Shown: positions 46,604 to 57,366 of the stretch, piece by piece
How positions within the stretch are numbered: the stretch's first letter is position 1
Layout of the letters: the number at the start of each line of letters is the position of its first letter
Translations under genes and position numbers: made by a program
Notes under the pieces: generated by a model
Told to the model about the DNA's origin: nothing
Seen by the model: the letters and a program-made list of their open reading frames with translations, nothing else
Databases searched by the model: none
Source of the DNA: Cerioporus squamosus
Taxonomy: Eukaryota; Basidiomycota; Agaricomycetes; Polyporales; Polyporaceae
Assembly: GCA_022592435.1 (NCBI GenBank)
Contig: JABYQS010000151.1
Span: 29,033 to 93,032, forward strand
Length of the DNA: 64,000 nucleotides
Direction: 5' to 3'

Positions 46604-48680
46604 ATGGCCTCGAATAGTACCGGAGACGACGTCGAGAGACTGAAGTCCACGGTGCGAGTCTACGAGGATCTGGTGAAAGAGCAAGCTGGAGAGATCGCTG
46701 CCCTCAAGGCGGAGAATGTTTATCTGAAGCAACAACTTGAACCGCATCACCAGAATACATCAATTAGCGCAGCTGCATCATCAGCTCAGGTATATACCAC
46801 AGCACACGTTGAGTAGTCGTGCATTCATAGCTAAACACCTCCTCAACAGCGACAAGCATCTGGGCCCGAGTCAGGAGCTACTCCCGTCGTCAAACGAACA
46901 GACTCGCCGCCTCCCTCCGTCGCGGGGAGCTCTAACGACCCATACATCATTGATGACGACGAAGAGATTGAGGCAGCAACAGTGAAACCTCCAGAAACTC
47001 CGCCGCCACGTCGCGCAGACCGCGTAGGTCACCCGTTAAGCGCCACTTGTGTAGCAATCTGCTGACCAGGCAGACTCATTTACGTCGACCAGCTGAGCAC
47101 CGAAGCTCATCGCAGCGAGAGAGGCCACCATCAGGTGAAGTCGACCAAAAGCCTGACGCGGTCTCGCGAGAAACTACCCAAGAAGCGCAGGAGCTCACCT
47201 GCAGCCGGCCCGAGCGGCCAATACTTCCCTGAATACGAGCCCTCTGCTTATTCCCTCCCGCGCCAGGATGACAGCCCGCGGAAGAAACCAAAGCTAGTAC
47301 CAGAGGTGGTGATCCCGCGGTTCAACCACGCAAAGTATCGGGCTCATCGCGCACATCAGATCGAGCCGCCGCCAGCTCCTGTTATCGAGGACGACCCGGT
47401 AGCAGGTCCTGCGAACGACCTCGGCATGTCCGACAACGAGCTCGTGCCAGGTACTACTAACACACAGGACGACCTCTACGCTTCTGAAAACGACCAGGTT
47501 GTGGGTCCTATGAACACACAGGATGATCTCGATCCATTCGAGAACAACCAGGTAGCAAGGCCCTCAAACACGCAACACGACTTCGACGACGAGTGGGACA
47601 TGTCCTCGCTGTCTTCCTTGCCTTCAACTCCTTCGAGACCGTCCAGCCCTGCGAATGACGAACTCAACGAGGACCGAGCCAGAGATGATACAACGCTTCT
47701 ACTACGATCGGCATCTCGAGAGTTATCCTACCACGATCCACCAGTCGAGCACGAGCGCAATGCTCGCCTTGGCCAAGCTTCTCGGGTGCAGTACCTTATT
47801 CTTATGCAATATGGAATTCGTCACTCAAGTGTTCATCCAATAGCCTTCCACGTCTCGTGCGAGACTGTCGCGGCTCGCGCTGCAGGTTATCGCTGCTCCC
47901 ATCTCAGGTAGGGATGCTGCTGTGAAAAGCGGACGCCTGGCAGGGCTCGTACCATACAACGTCGCGCTTTCCGATCCCTCGCTCTCAAGAGTTCCCGTGA
48001 ACAGGAAGCAGATGGGCAACATCTACGGCGGCAGCCTCATGCGCATGTGCGTCAGGACGGCCGGTCGCGATTTCCTCTTCCCGGGGCTGGATATGAACCC
48101 GTTCCTACCCCGTGCTGCGGGCACTCCGGGGCTCCTGATCCGCTCGAACGATGCCTTGCCGTGGAAGGGCGACGTACAGACCGTCTTCGTGGGGCTACGC
48201 CCAGGGGAATACGTGTACTGCGGTCAGTACCGCCTTCAGCGCACCGAGGCGCTCTCTGCAGCGGAGTACCGCGCGTTGTCGTCAAAGGTAGGTATTCAAT
48301 ATTGTGTGGTCTGCATATGTGCACTCATGCGCTTCGTAGGTGAAGAGGAAGTGGGCGGCTGGTCTGGTGAACAAACCGAAGTTCAAGGACGTCCGGGTCC
48401 GGGTAGCGACACGACGCGACCATGGACGAGAGCCGACTTTCCAGGAGATCGCTGCAGTGGTGGCGGACAGGAGTGACGCTTACAAGGGTCATGTCTCGGA
48501 GCAGGACATCATTAGAGCCTACGAGCGCGGAGAAGAGGTGCGTGGTCTCGCGCGTGCGGATTCTCGGACTGTTCGAAGGTCTGACGTACGACCGACCATC
48601 GCCAGAGATTGCTCATGTGGAAGATGGAATGCGTCGGTTACGACGAGGAATTTCTGAAGGAACTAGTTAGCAAGCTCTGA
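46604..48680 (+). CDS. DUF6697-like protein
   Basis: The ATG at 46604 begins MASNSTGDDVERLKSTVRVY and leads into a short coiled coil (LVKEQAGEIAALKAENVYLK). The middle is disordered, rich in Ser, Pro, Asp and Lys, and contains a repeated acidic unit (NTQDDLYASENDQV, NTQDDLDPFENNQV). The C-terminal domain resembles basidiomycete DUF6697: FPGLDMNPFLPRAAGTPGLL, VFVGLRPGEYVYCGQYRLQ, LSAAEYRALSSK, then DIIRAYERGEE. A final exon after an AG acceptor at about 48607 reads RLLMWKMECVGYDEEFLKEL and stops at 48680. The exact route between 47690 and 47900 is unclear because the frame changes twice there. Function of the domain is unknown. The family call is from memory of its motifs. Confidence 0.65.
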
Positions 48681-49168
48681 GCGAGGTTTGGTTTGTATTC
48701 GTATGGGTTGTGCGTCCAATCACGTTTGGCCCATCTGATGAAGCTGGCATGACAGACTCAGTGCTCAGTCGATTTCACCGTCGCGGTTTGGACATAAGTG
48801 ACCGCTGCCAGAAGGCGTTGGCCCACATGTCGAATGCTGATGTCCATGACGCCGCCGCCGATTGCTTGCTCCCCAAGTATGTATGTATCATTGACACTCA
48901 TTGGGGTACTACACTACTTGGGTAGTACCAGTAAGAGAACATCCTGTTCAAGCCCGATATACTCTACCATCCAGGCGCTTGGATTACCATAAGGACGACG
49001 ATGAGACTAGACCGAACCAGTTCGATTCACTCGTTAATCACCGACTGCGACCGAACTGCGACCGTGAACAATGACACTGACCATCAACCATCATCTTCGT
49101 CTTCTCGTCATGTCCTCAGACGACGTATCTCTTGTACCACGACTATCCTGTGGCCTGCTGAAGCCTAG
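48681..49168. other. Intergenic, no gene seen
   Basis: Promoter side of the hydrolase gene. Small open frames only. Confidence 0.4.
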
Positions 49169-50420
49169 ATGACCGGTCCTTGGGATTCGCAGCCATGGAA
49201 GACTTTCTATCTCGTCTGGTTCTTTGCGACTCTCATCCTCGTGAAACTTCCGGCGTGGTTCATCTGGTATCTCGTTCCGTCACACCGGCCACGTCGCTCC
49301 TGGACAATCAAAAGGGCACTGATCGTCCGGACTATTCGTGAGCTTTGGACGCTCGAAGTGGACATCGACGTCGAGAAGAGAGACCCGAATGAAGAGGTGC
49401 CGGACAGCGAGCTGGAGGACGCCAAATTCGTTTGGGTGAACGGGATTCCGGAGGAGCTGTTCTGTGGGGAGATCCGCCGCGTCGCGAACATCACCAATGT
49501 ACGCCCCGCGAGGATCGCTGGATACTGGCTTCTCAGAAAGAACTACGACTGGGCAGGGCCTCGCGCCAAGCCCGGAGAGAAGACTATCCTGCACCTGCAC
49601 GGCGGTGCTTTCTATGTGAGTCCTACATCATCACTACCTCACCATCCCGAGTCACCAATTCGTCCGCTGCCAGGTTGGTACCGCCAACCCCTCTGACACG
49701 ACTGCGAACTTCACGCGTGGGCTCCTTGAGCACATGCACACCATCGAGCGCACCTTCGCCGTAGACTATCGCCTGACCGCCTCTGCCCCCAATCCACCCG
49801 AGAACCCCTTCCCCGCTGCAGTGCTAGACGCTCTCGCAGGTTACCGCTATCTCGTGCACGATGCCGGGTTTGCACCCGAGGACATCATCGTGGCCGGTGA
49901 CTCTGCAGGCGGAAACCTCGCGCTCGCGCTCGTTCGTCACCTGTTGGAGAACCCTACGCCGTCCCTACCTCCGCCTGGACGCATTCTTACTGCATCTGCA
50001 TGGCTGGACCTGTCCTCCTCGCGTCGCGGGCCTGTATCGTCCGCAGTCCTGAACGCCCCGAGTGACATCTTCGACGAGAAGCCCGGAGAGCTGTTTGCGA
50101 AGTACGCGGTCGTCAGTCTCCTCGGGCCCATGGACTTCGCGATGGCCCAGACGCATCGCTATCTCTCCCCTGTTTCGCTCGACTGCAAGCCCGAGACGGG
50201 GCTCTTCGATGGATTCCCGGAGACGTATGTCGTGGCTGGAGGTGCGGAGCGCCTGCTGGACGACTCGACGGCGCTGGTGGAGCGCATGCACGCCGATGGT
50301 GTTAGGGTCGTGCAAGACATCCCGCCGGACGCGGTGCATGACTTTCTGGTGTTTACGTGGCATGAGCCGGAGCGGACGGAGGTGCTGAAGAGGGTCAGCA
50401 GTTGGGTCGACCTCACGTAA
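49169..50420 (+). CDS. Alpha/beta hydrolase, HSL-like, membrane-anchored
   Basis: Two exons, 49169-49615 and 49674-50420, join cleanly through the motif HGGAFY|VG; about 397 aa. A single N-terminal membrane helix (FYLVWFFATLILVKLPAWFI, residues about 12-34) is followed by the esterase domain. HGGAFY is the HGG oxyanion motif of the hormone-sensitive-lipase branch. GDSAGGN (near 49900) carries the nucleophile Ser, and the C-terminal DAVHDFLVF supplies the likely catalytic His. An acid residue is expected about 30 residues earlier. Members hydrolyse ester bonds of lipids, acetylated sterols or small esters; the substrate cannot be read here. The frame is intact. It converges with the gene at 50592-51167, leaving 171 bp between stops. 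Confidence 0.88.
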
Positions 50421-50591
50421 GGTATGCATAGACTGCTTGTAGTGATAGGTGAGTGTTGTCTGAGTGATTCCACTTCAGAAACGCTCATCCCTCCACCTGC
50501 TGCAGCACTTCGGGGTGTATTGCGACTGTATTGGACTGTAACATATTATTCGGTACACATTTCACGCCCAGCCCACGAGGACCACGGCGTC

Positions 50592-51167
50592 CTACGACTT
50601 CGCTACGTTCACCGTCCAAGTCACCGACACCTGCGGCACCGCCTCCCACTCGCCCCTCTCGATCAGGTCCAAGACATTGCGCGTTGTACCGACCTGCGCA
50701 TGGCTACAATGCTTCGTATGTGGAGGGCCTGAGTCCCACGACGCAGTCCCGAAGACATCGTCGGTCATATCGAGGAAGGAACGCGGTTGGCTCCCGTTCG
50801 ATGGTGGACTCGCGCCTGCACCTGCATCGAAGAAGGGCTCCTGAGTTGTTGTCTCCAGCTCCTGCCGGCCGCATCTACCCCGTGGGATTGGGTCGGCCGT
50901 CCCTTCGACCCATCCGCCGAGCACGTGGCTCGCTCCCAGTGCCCGAAGCTGCCGGTACACTTTCCGCGTGAGCGGAAAGATCTCAGGGTACATCTCTGCG
51001 TATGCCTCTGGATTGAGCAGGACGTCGTGGATCTTCTCCGGTGGGATCGCTCGATTCTTCTTGCAACCACTGTCCGGTGGCGCTGTTCGGGGTGGTCTCG
51101 GTGGCGGCTCGCGTGGGCCGCGAACCACTTGGCGCGTGGATGAGAAGGGGTCCGTTGAGCGTGACAT
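50592..51167 (-). CDS. Hypothetical protein, 191 aa
   Basis: The ATG at 51167 lies about 100 bp downstream of a TATA box at 51266-51274 on the same strand; upstream in-frame starts are non-ATG. The N-terminus is Arg/Pro-rich (GPREPPPRPPRTAPP). A central helical segment (PPEKIHDVLLNPEAYAEMYP, FPLTRKVYRQLRALGASHVL) looks folded, and the C-terminus ends DLIERGEWEAVPQVSVTW. There is no signal peptide or membrane helix. No family was recognised. Confidence 0.5.
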   Translation of the reverse strand: MSRSTDPFSSTRQVVRGPREPPPRPPRTAPPDSGCKKNRAIPPEKIHDVLLNPEAYAEMYPEIFPLTRKVYRQLRALGASHVLGGWVEGTADPIPRGRCGRQELETTTQEPFFDAGAGASPPSNGSQPRSFLDMTDDVFGTASWDSGPPHTKHCSHAQVGTTRNVLDLIERGEWEAVPQVSVTWTVNVAKS

Positions 51168-51780
51168 GCGTCGCAGGCCAGGTGGTTGGGGAAGTTGGGC
51201 GTGAAGCCGGATGCGGAAGGCGAAGTGCAAGAGACGGAAGCCACCTGTGGCGGGGCTCGGGGATGTTTATATATGGGTGAGCGTATGCTCATTCAGGCCT
51301 TTGCGCGTTGGCCACACCGGGTGACCGACCGCGCACCAGGGATGCCGCCATCGCATTGCATCATTCGTTTCGCGGCCACCTTGATTATCTCTTTGTGTTG
51401 TGGAACCAATGTGGGCTACCCATCTACCAATGAAGAAGCGCAGTATGAGAGATACATAAAGCAAAAGCGGCGAATTCGCTCGCTTCTCACATTGAGGTAG
51501 ATGCAATGGCTGAACGTTGAACGTTGAAACTTGATGCCGCCTTTGATTGTGACATACTCCCTACAGGCCGTTGAACCTGCGTTCAGTATGTGCCGTACCG
51601 CGCAAGGCGCCAAGAGAGGAGGGCATAGTCAATGCCATGCATGAGCGGCCGCGGCAGTCGCTCGAGGTTCGAACTTCGGGGAGGAGGAGATGTAGTTGCA
51701 ACGTCAACCACCAGCCATCACCACCTGCTACCTACGCTTTTCATCGCCCGCACGATCGCGCTCGGTATCGTTTTGCAATG
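51168..51780. other. Intergenic, no gene seen
   Basis: Apart from the TATA box at 51266-51274 only short overlapping frames are present. Confidence 0.4.
51266..51274 (-). promoter_or_regulatory. TATA box of the gene at 50592-51167
   Basis: ATATATAAA on the minus strand, about 100 bp before the ATG at 51167. Confidence 0.45.
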
Positions 51781-52572
51781 TCTTCCGTGTCTCTCTCGTA
51801 GGCCACCAATCTGAGGACGTCTCCCCGGGGGCGAACATTGATCCTCTGTTGAACCTGGGGATGCCTTGGCTCTTTACTGCTGATCAAGCCACGTGGGAAG
51901 CGGTACGTGCCAATTCACTCACCAGAGGTAGCATCTGACATATACACAAGATATCGAAGAAGTTTGACGAGCTCTCAGGTTGTTTCATCCGCGGCCAGTC
52001 CTCTCCGAGGACGACATAGGCCCACAAAACATCGACGAGTCTCGTCTCGTCTACGGCGTCGCTGGGCGTTCACTGAGCGTGGCGACTTGATGAAGTACGC
52101 AGAACACCACAGGCTGGAGGTGCTGCTGGACAGTTATTTTTCGACGAAGCTGAGGAAGCAATACGTGACATTTGGTGCACTGTCGGAATCAGAGGCGCAG
52201 GATGAGGATCTCCTCACCTTCCTCGAGCTAGTCTCTTGCTTGGCCGCCATCAAGGATCTCGAGCACGAGTCCGGCATCAAGCTGTTCCGCGTGTGCCCAT
52301 TCAGCAAACACTACCACCATGTCCTCGCGTTATACACGAATGTCGACGGAAACGAGCGGATGGAGGAGCTCGATGCTTCCGTCGGACTGGATCAGGCAAT
52401 GCGCGCTATCGACGTTGCGATTGCGGAGGCAGGGATCCAGTCAGAGCCGCTGTGGTGGTACGACGCTGCGCAGCTTCGCGGAGTGGTGCGTCTCTTCTGC
52501 TTCTCGTCATCATCCTAGTACAACCTACTGAACGCCAGTGCTACGCAGGACTGGAAATATTGGTGTTCTTGA
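51781..52572 (+). pseudogene. LWWYD family copy D2, frameshifted
   Basis: A close relative of D1 in the opposite orientation; most of exon 2 is nearly identical. Exon 1 ends PWLFTADQATWEA at about 51901, but its 5' part does not match D1 and no good start was found. Exon 2 (51951-52485) is 535 nt, 7 over the 528 expected. One base is lost near 51980 (ctcttcaag in D1 versus ctctcagg), and 5- and 3-base insertions lie near 52050-52080 around VYG and the GRSL stretch. The remainder is open: MKYAEHHRLEVLLDSYFS, LLTFLELVSCLAAIKDLEHE, SEPLWWYDAAQL. Exon 3 encodes DWKYWCS and a stop at 52572. These lesions differ from those of D1, so the two decayed separately. Non-3n changes of several bases are hard to explain by sequencing error alone. 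Confidence 0.7.
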
Positions 52573-52700
52573 GCACTAGGTCAACCCCTCTCGTCGCGTC
52601 GACACCTTCCTCACCTTGTTTTGCCCCGTCGCTGTATGTTATCGATTTGTTCTTCGCTCTTGCATTGCGTTTGTCTTCTGGCGTTTGTGTTCAGTAATTC
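52573..52700 (+). repeat. Spacer repeat copy 3 (partial)
   Basis: About 130 bp matching the spacers at 9490-9620 and 45355-45230 directly after the LWWYD D2 stop. The similarity fades near 52700, and no F-box gene follows, so this unit is truncated. Confidence 0.65.
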
Positions 52701-53089
52701 TCTCATGTATCAAAGTTACCCGGGACGGAAACCATTCAGATATGAACACCTTGTTCTCCTCTCTCGATCGGTTTTCTCTCAATGCGTTGCGACTTTCCAA
52801 ATCAGCTACGTGCTGAACATCATCAGGTACGGACGGATTGCCGCCTAGTAAGTAACGGCACCCGAGCGTTGCCACGTTCGCGTTGTGTGCCACTACATAG
52901 TACACCAACACAACATACTATTTGCATGCAGTCTCTGACGACCTGCTTGCAAGTGTCAAACATATGCACAATTCGCGACGATAACGTTACAAACTGCGCG
53001 GTCTAGTTGAACAGGTGGACGCATGCGCCTCTGTGCCATTGGACATGTCGAGCTAACACGAGAACGTGTAGCAGCCTTGAGAACGAGGC
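52701..53089. other. Intergenic, no gene seen
   Basis: Sequence between the truncated spacer and the P450 fragment. Nothing recognisable. Confidence 0.4.
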
Positions 53090-53400
53090 GCAGGAGCGAT
53101 CTACAATTTCAACGGCATGCGATTATGACGAGGACGGCATGGTATGGGACGGCATGGTATAGACAAGACGGGTTGCAAGAGTGAGAACAGATGCGATGAC
53201 CATGAACACAGAAGCCTCGCCGAGATGGCGGCCGGGACAATCCCCAAGTCGTACGCGGTGGCACGCGAAGGGAGAAACTGCGGCACATCTGATATGAGAG
53301 TTCACCTGCGTCCATACTAGGACGTCCGGATTGATCTGTCCGTCCTTGAGGAACCGCTCAGGCATGAACGTGTCCGGCTATGGGTAGTAGCGCGCGCAAG
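53090..53400 (-). pseudogene. Cytochrome P450 C-terminal fragment
   Basis: On the minus strand, FMPERFLKDGQINPDVL is the PERF region that precedes the haem loop, and CPGRHLGEASVFMVIASV is the haem-binding Cys region with the start of helix L. An intron between them is implied. Everything upstream of PERF is missing: the sequence runs directly into the 3' flank of the M20 gene. The end is lost in a short tandem repeat of ATACCATGCCGTCC (about 53130-53165). It is on the same strand as, and 3' of, the M20 gene, mirroring the P450 after the other M20 copy. Confidence 0.75.
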
Positions 53401-53547
53401 GAGACGGAAAGTGTCGAGCACTGATACACCAGTGCTACATTGGACGTCCGGGTCGCTATAGTGAGTACAATGCCACAATACATCATGATATACCATTTGG
53501 CATCCAGATTTCGCTTCTCTTGCTTCTTTCTCCCTTCGTATCGCAAC

Positions 53548-55483
53548 TCATGCCTTGATAGCACCGACCTCGTAGAGGTACGTGCCCAAAAGCTTGCTCT
53601 GTGGCGCTCGTCAATATCTCGCACCGATGTCATCGCACTGCAGACTTACGCCCTCGATGAAGTTCGAACGGTCGAGCTTCTCGTTGGTAGAGCTGCAAGG
53701 CAGCGGTGGGTCAGCGCCTGACTCGCACATGCACTTGGGGTGGAAGCACAACGTACTGAGCGCCGTCATCTCCCCGGCCCATGGGCAGCAACAGCACGTT
53801 GACTCCCAGCAACTCCGCAAAGGACAACGTCACAGGTATCGAGCCACCCTCACGTGTCAGATCTGGAGTGCGCTTGTACACCGCCTATCCAGCATCGTAC
53901 GTCAGTGCGTCCGGGCCCGGTCGAGATCCCTCAGGGTGAAGTGGCGGAGCAGCGCACCTCAGTCGCACGAATCGCAGCCTCGTAGTTCCAGTGCTTGTAG
54001 TCCGCCATCCATGGCCGTCCGTTGTGGAGGTTCTCGATCTTGAGCTTGTTCTTTGAGTTGAGCTTCGCGAACTCATGCTCGACGTAGTTTGTGACCAGAG
54101 AGTCGACCGCCTCTGGAGTCTGTGGGGGTACGATACTGTTCACATCCAACCTCAGGTCCTCGTACGACGGAACATACTGACTAACGTACGAGACTTACCG
54201 GATGGAGAACTTGCCAGACACGCTGGCGGGGATGACGGTCTTCGCACCAGGACCGGAGAATGCACCCTCTATGCCGTGGAGCGAGAGGGCAGGCAGCCGC
54301 ATGCGGCCCATGAGGACGGAGACCTTGTCTTGGGACAGGGTGACCGGCGCGCCGACGGCCTCCTCGACATCCTTGACGGAGTAGTCGAGCTTCTCGTAGA
54401 TGGCGCTACGCAGACGTCAAACGCGCCCCTCAGAGGCAGGGAAGGGCGCACTCACATTTCCTCGTCTTGAGCGGCAGGAACGAGGTCGTCGACTCCAGGC
54501 ACCAAGATGGTGCCGTCGGGCGCGACAAGCTTGCCCATGATGTTGATGAGATCGGTCATGGGCTCGTGCACCATGCGCCCGAAGCCGCCGGAGTGGAGGT
54601 CGCGTGCAGGACCGGAGACGGTGAGCTTGAAGTACACGAGGCCGCGTAGACCGTAAGTGAGGCAGGGTGTCCGGGTGTTGAGCCAGTAGTTGTCCGACTA
54701 CGAAAGAGGCTTAAGCCCGAGATGACGCATACCAAGCAGAGACACGGCGGACGTACGATGCAGACGCAGTCGACACCATCGAACCAGCTTTCCTTGCCTT
54801 TATGAACCTCCGCCTTGATCATATCATCGAGACCCTCACTGCCGCTCTCCTCCATACCCTCAAAACAAAAGAGCATGTTCACCGGGAGCTCGAGCCCGAG
54901 CGTCTTGTGCGCCTCGAGCACGTTCAACCAGCCGAGGATCGGACCCTTGTCGTCTGTAGACCCACGACCAATGAGCCTGCCTGTCTTCTCGTCCACGGCG
55001 AGCTCGAATGGCTCCGTGTCCCAGCCATCGCTCTTCTCCGCCTAAAAGTCGCAACCCGGGTGCCCCCAGACGTACAAACGGTCAATCTCGGGCAGCTGAG
55101 ATGCACTCCATTAAACCGGCGCACCGGCTGTACATCGTAGTGCCCATAGACGAGCACGGTCGTCTTCTTGGGATCGTCGCCAACCCTACCGAGTATCACG
55201 GGCGGCAGAGGCAGCTCCTGGCCATCCATGACATGCTTGCCCAGATCGACGAGCTTGGTTGTCACCCCCAGGCTCTTCAGCTGGCCGTCCAACCACGCTG
55301 ACATCCTGAAGACGTCGGGTCTGTACGAGCCATCGCCGCTCACACTACATGCATGTGAGCACGCAACGGAACATGGACAAGCGCTGCGACTTGCCTGGGG
55401 ATTGCGACAGCCTCGCCGAGCCTTTGAACGGAATTTTCGGCATTGTCGTCCAGAAACTTCAGGAATTGCTGAGGTGTCGCCAT
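53548..55483 (-). CDS. M20 metallodipeptidase, Dug1/CNDP2-like (copy 1)
   Basis: A cytosolic zinc dipeptidase of the M20 family, probably acting on Cys-Gly (glutathione turnover) and other dipeptides. The ATG at 55483 gives [14 protein letters not shown]. Metal and catalytic residues are visible: YGHYDVQP (His, Asp), [10 protein letters not shown] (bridging Asp), [11 protein letters not shown] (catalytic Glu pair) and [13 protein letters not shown] (His). About nine short introns are spliced without loss of frame; the first has a GC donor (AG|GCAAGT), as in copy 2. The last exon encodes [16 protein letters not shown] and stops at 53548. Copy 2 at 59854 is a close paralogue in opposite orientation, and this copy is the intact one. 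Three GATA-factor-type sites lie 68-100 bp before the start. Confidence 0.9.
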
Positions 55484-55550
55484 CGCGGTGGGTACGGGGG
55501 ATCGTCGTGGGAGGAGGGGACAGAGCAAGCTTTAGCTTGGGCTCGTTCAT

Positions 55551-55583
55551 CTTATCTCGAATGATCTTATCTGATATGATAAG
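55551..55583 (-). promoter_or_regulatory. GATA-factor site cluster upstream of M20 copy 1
   Basis: CTTATC at 55551-55556 and 55566-55571 and GATAAG at 55578-55583, that is three HGATAR sites in 33 bp, 68-100 bp before the ATG. In fungi such clusters are bound by AreA/NIT2-type nitrogen regulators; binding here is inferred. Confidence 0.55.
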
Positions 55584-57366
55584 ATTCACCTGGGATAGCA
55601 GCCGACAACCAAACTGAACTCAACCAACCTACAGCTGCCTGCGTAAGGTTTGCAGCAGATCGAAGCCGTCCCACTAGAAGAGTCCGAAGAATCCTGCTCC
55701 AAAGCAACTCATCATTAATGGTTACGCTCATGAGTCGTTGGGCGCAGCGGAGGCGGACTGACCTCAGATAACGAGCCCCATCATCGTGTCGGGGAAGAAG
55801 TGACATGGAGTCTAACTGTGGAGGACGAGAGCATGTGTGAGGAGGCGATAGAGGTAGCGATTTCGTGAGTGACACACTCACCATATTTGGTTGAACCCGA
55901 GCGGTACGAGGGGTCCGGAGGCTGTTATCAATGATGACACGCCGGTAGCTTGAGCCATACTCAGGCCGGGGCCGGAAGAGGTCCTAAGGAGAACGAGTTG
56001 CGTATGCGAGCGCGTAGTCGAGAAAGACAGCATGATGTTGATGTGCAGGGAGTGCACAACGTCTATAGAGAATGCTTCTGACACGAACGGCTTGGTTAAG
56101 GGTGTATCTCACGCGGTCTTACCCTGCGATGGCAAGGCAATACCGTCAGCTAGCGGCATGCATGCAAGCAGATTTGACTTACCATGTTCGCAGCTGCGGC
56201 ACGGAGCCTGCAGGGCTCCGCATGCAAAAACCTTCCAGTTCGTGGTCGGTACGACTTGCGTCACGGTGGACCTTCGGCCGTATGCATGTCGAGGTCGGTG
56301 AAGGATGGGAGCAGTCGCTGACCCGTCCTGGTGACAGCGAAGAGGTATACTGGCCCGCGACGAGGTTGAAGAGGTTCAACATTGTCATTGCAAGGGTAGG
56401 CTTCAAAGTTCACGTTCAAGTTCAAGTTCAAGTTCAAGTTCAAGTCGAAGAGCGCGCGGAATGTAACAAGCGGATTATCCCACATGGCGGCTCGGCACTT
56501 GCCGTGCGACTGCAACTTCAACTTCAAGTTGGAGCAAAGTTGGAGAACTTGAAGTTGTGTCGTACGTCGTCAACCACTCGCCGACGACTGCGAGGCTTGA
56601 GCCCACGGTATAGAAATTCTTAATTGTAAGCGTGGTTCAAGGAGTTTTTCTCCCAGAATTGCATGCGTTATGCTAACGATTCACAGCCAGATACCACCGA
56701 CTCAGTTGGGGGGCCTGACGTTAGCAGGAGTCTTCAAGCTTCAAGCTTACCGAAAAGATATCGCGGCTGAGAACCACTTTGTCCTTGCGCGACACCTCCC
56801 GTATGTATGTGCCTCAATTTCTCCAAGCGGAGCCAGTTGTACTATCGCTTGCCAGGTCGGTCCTCCTTGTCTGTGCATATTTGTGTTCATGCCAACAGCC
56901 CGAGGTGGTCCTATGGACTCCGCAGGCTTGCTACCTGCGGTTTGCCGTGCGACTCACGATGCGCACGGGATGCGGGACTGTGCTGAGGTTGTGCAGGAAG
57001 TCTGAAGAATCGTCAAATTCCCGAAATAAGCAGTGATGCCTTCAGAACATCGCCTGGTGCCGACTCTACGGAACTCACACAACGCATGCGCAGTCGTGTC
57101 TACAGTGAAGCAAGCACCTCCACATCTACCGGCGTGGCTGGCATACTCAATGTATTCTGCAACACGTGGTGCTCGGGCCACGGCACGTCAGTGACTTCCA
57201 TTCTTCCTCATGTACAACGCTGACAGGCCGAATGTTACTCAATTTTGCAGACATAATTTTTGGGTGCGAGGTGGCCCGAACGTGCTTGCGAGCCTTCGAA
57301 CCTCATAAGCAACTCGCGCCGGATGTAAGATGAAGCTTCCTCCATCAGACCAGCGCATCGCTCCCC
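55584..57366. other. 1.8-kb interval without a supported gene
   Basis: It contains a TTCAAG tandem repeat (56415-56444) and an inverted-repeat patch near 56510-56560. A 68-codon minus-strand frame at 55878-56084 starts with ATG, is hydrophobic in places and ends at a GTGAGT donor, so a small spliced gene is possible but not supported further. Confidence 0.45.
56415..56444. repeat. TTCAAG hexanucleotide repeat
   Basis: Five perfect TTCAAG units, preceded by a near-copy (GTTCACG). The same hexamer recurs in scattered form near 56515-56560 and 56735-56750. Confidence 0.8.

Noticed and set aside
51664..51676. GGTTCGAACTT as a possible tRNA B box
   Set aside because: It lacks the following pyrimidine-CC and no A box or acceptor stem is found around it.
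56415..56444. Short tandem repeat considered as a CRISPR array
   Set aside because: The units are 6 bp with no spacers, and the genome is eukaryotic.
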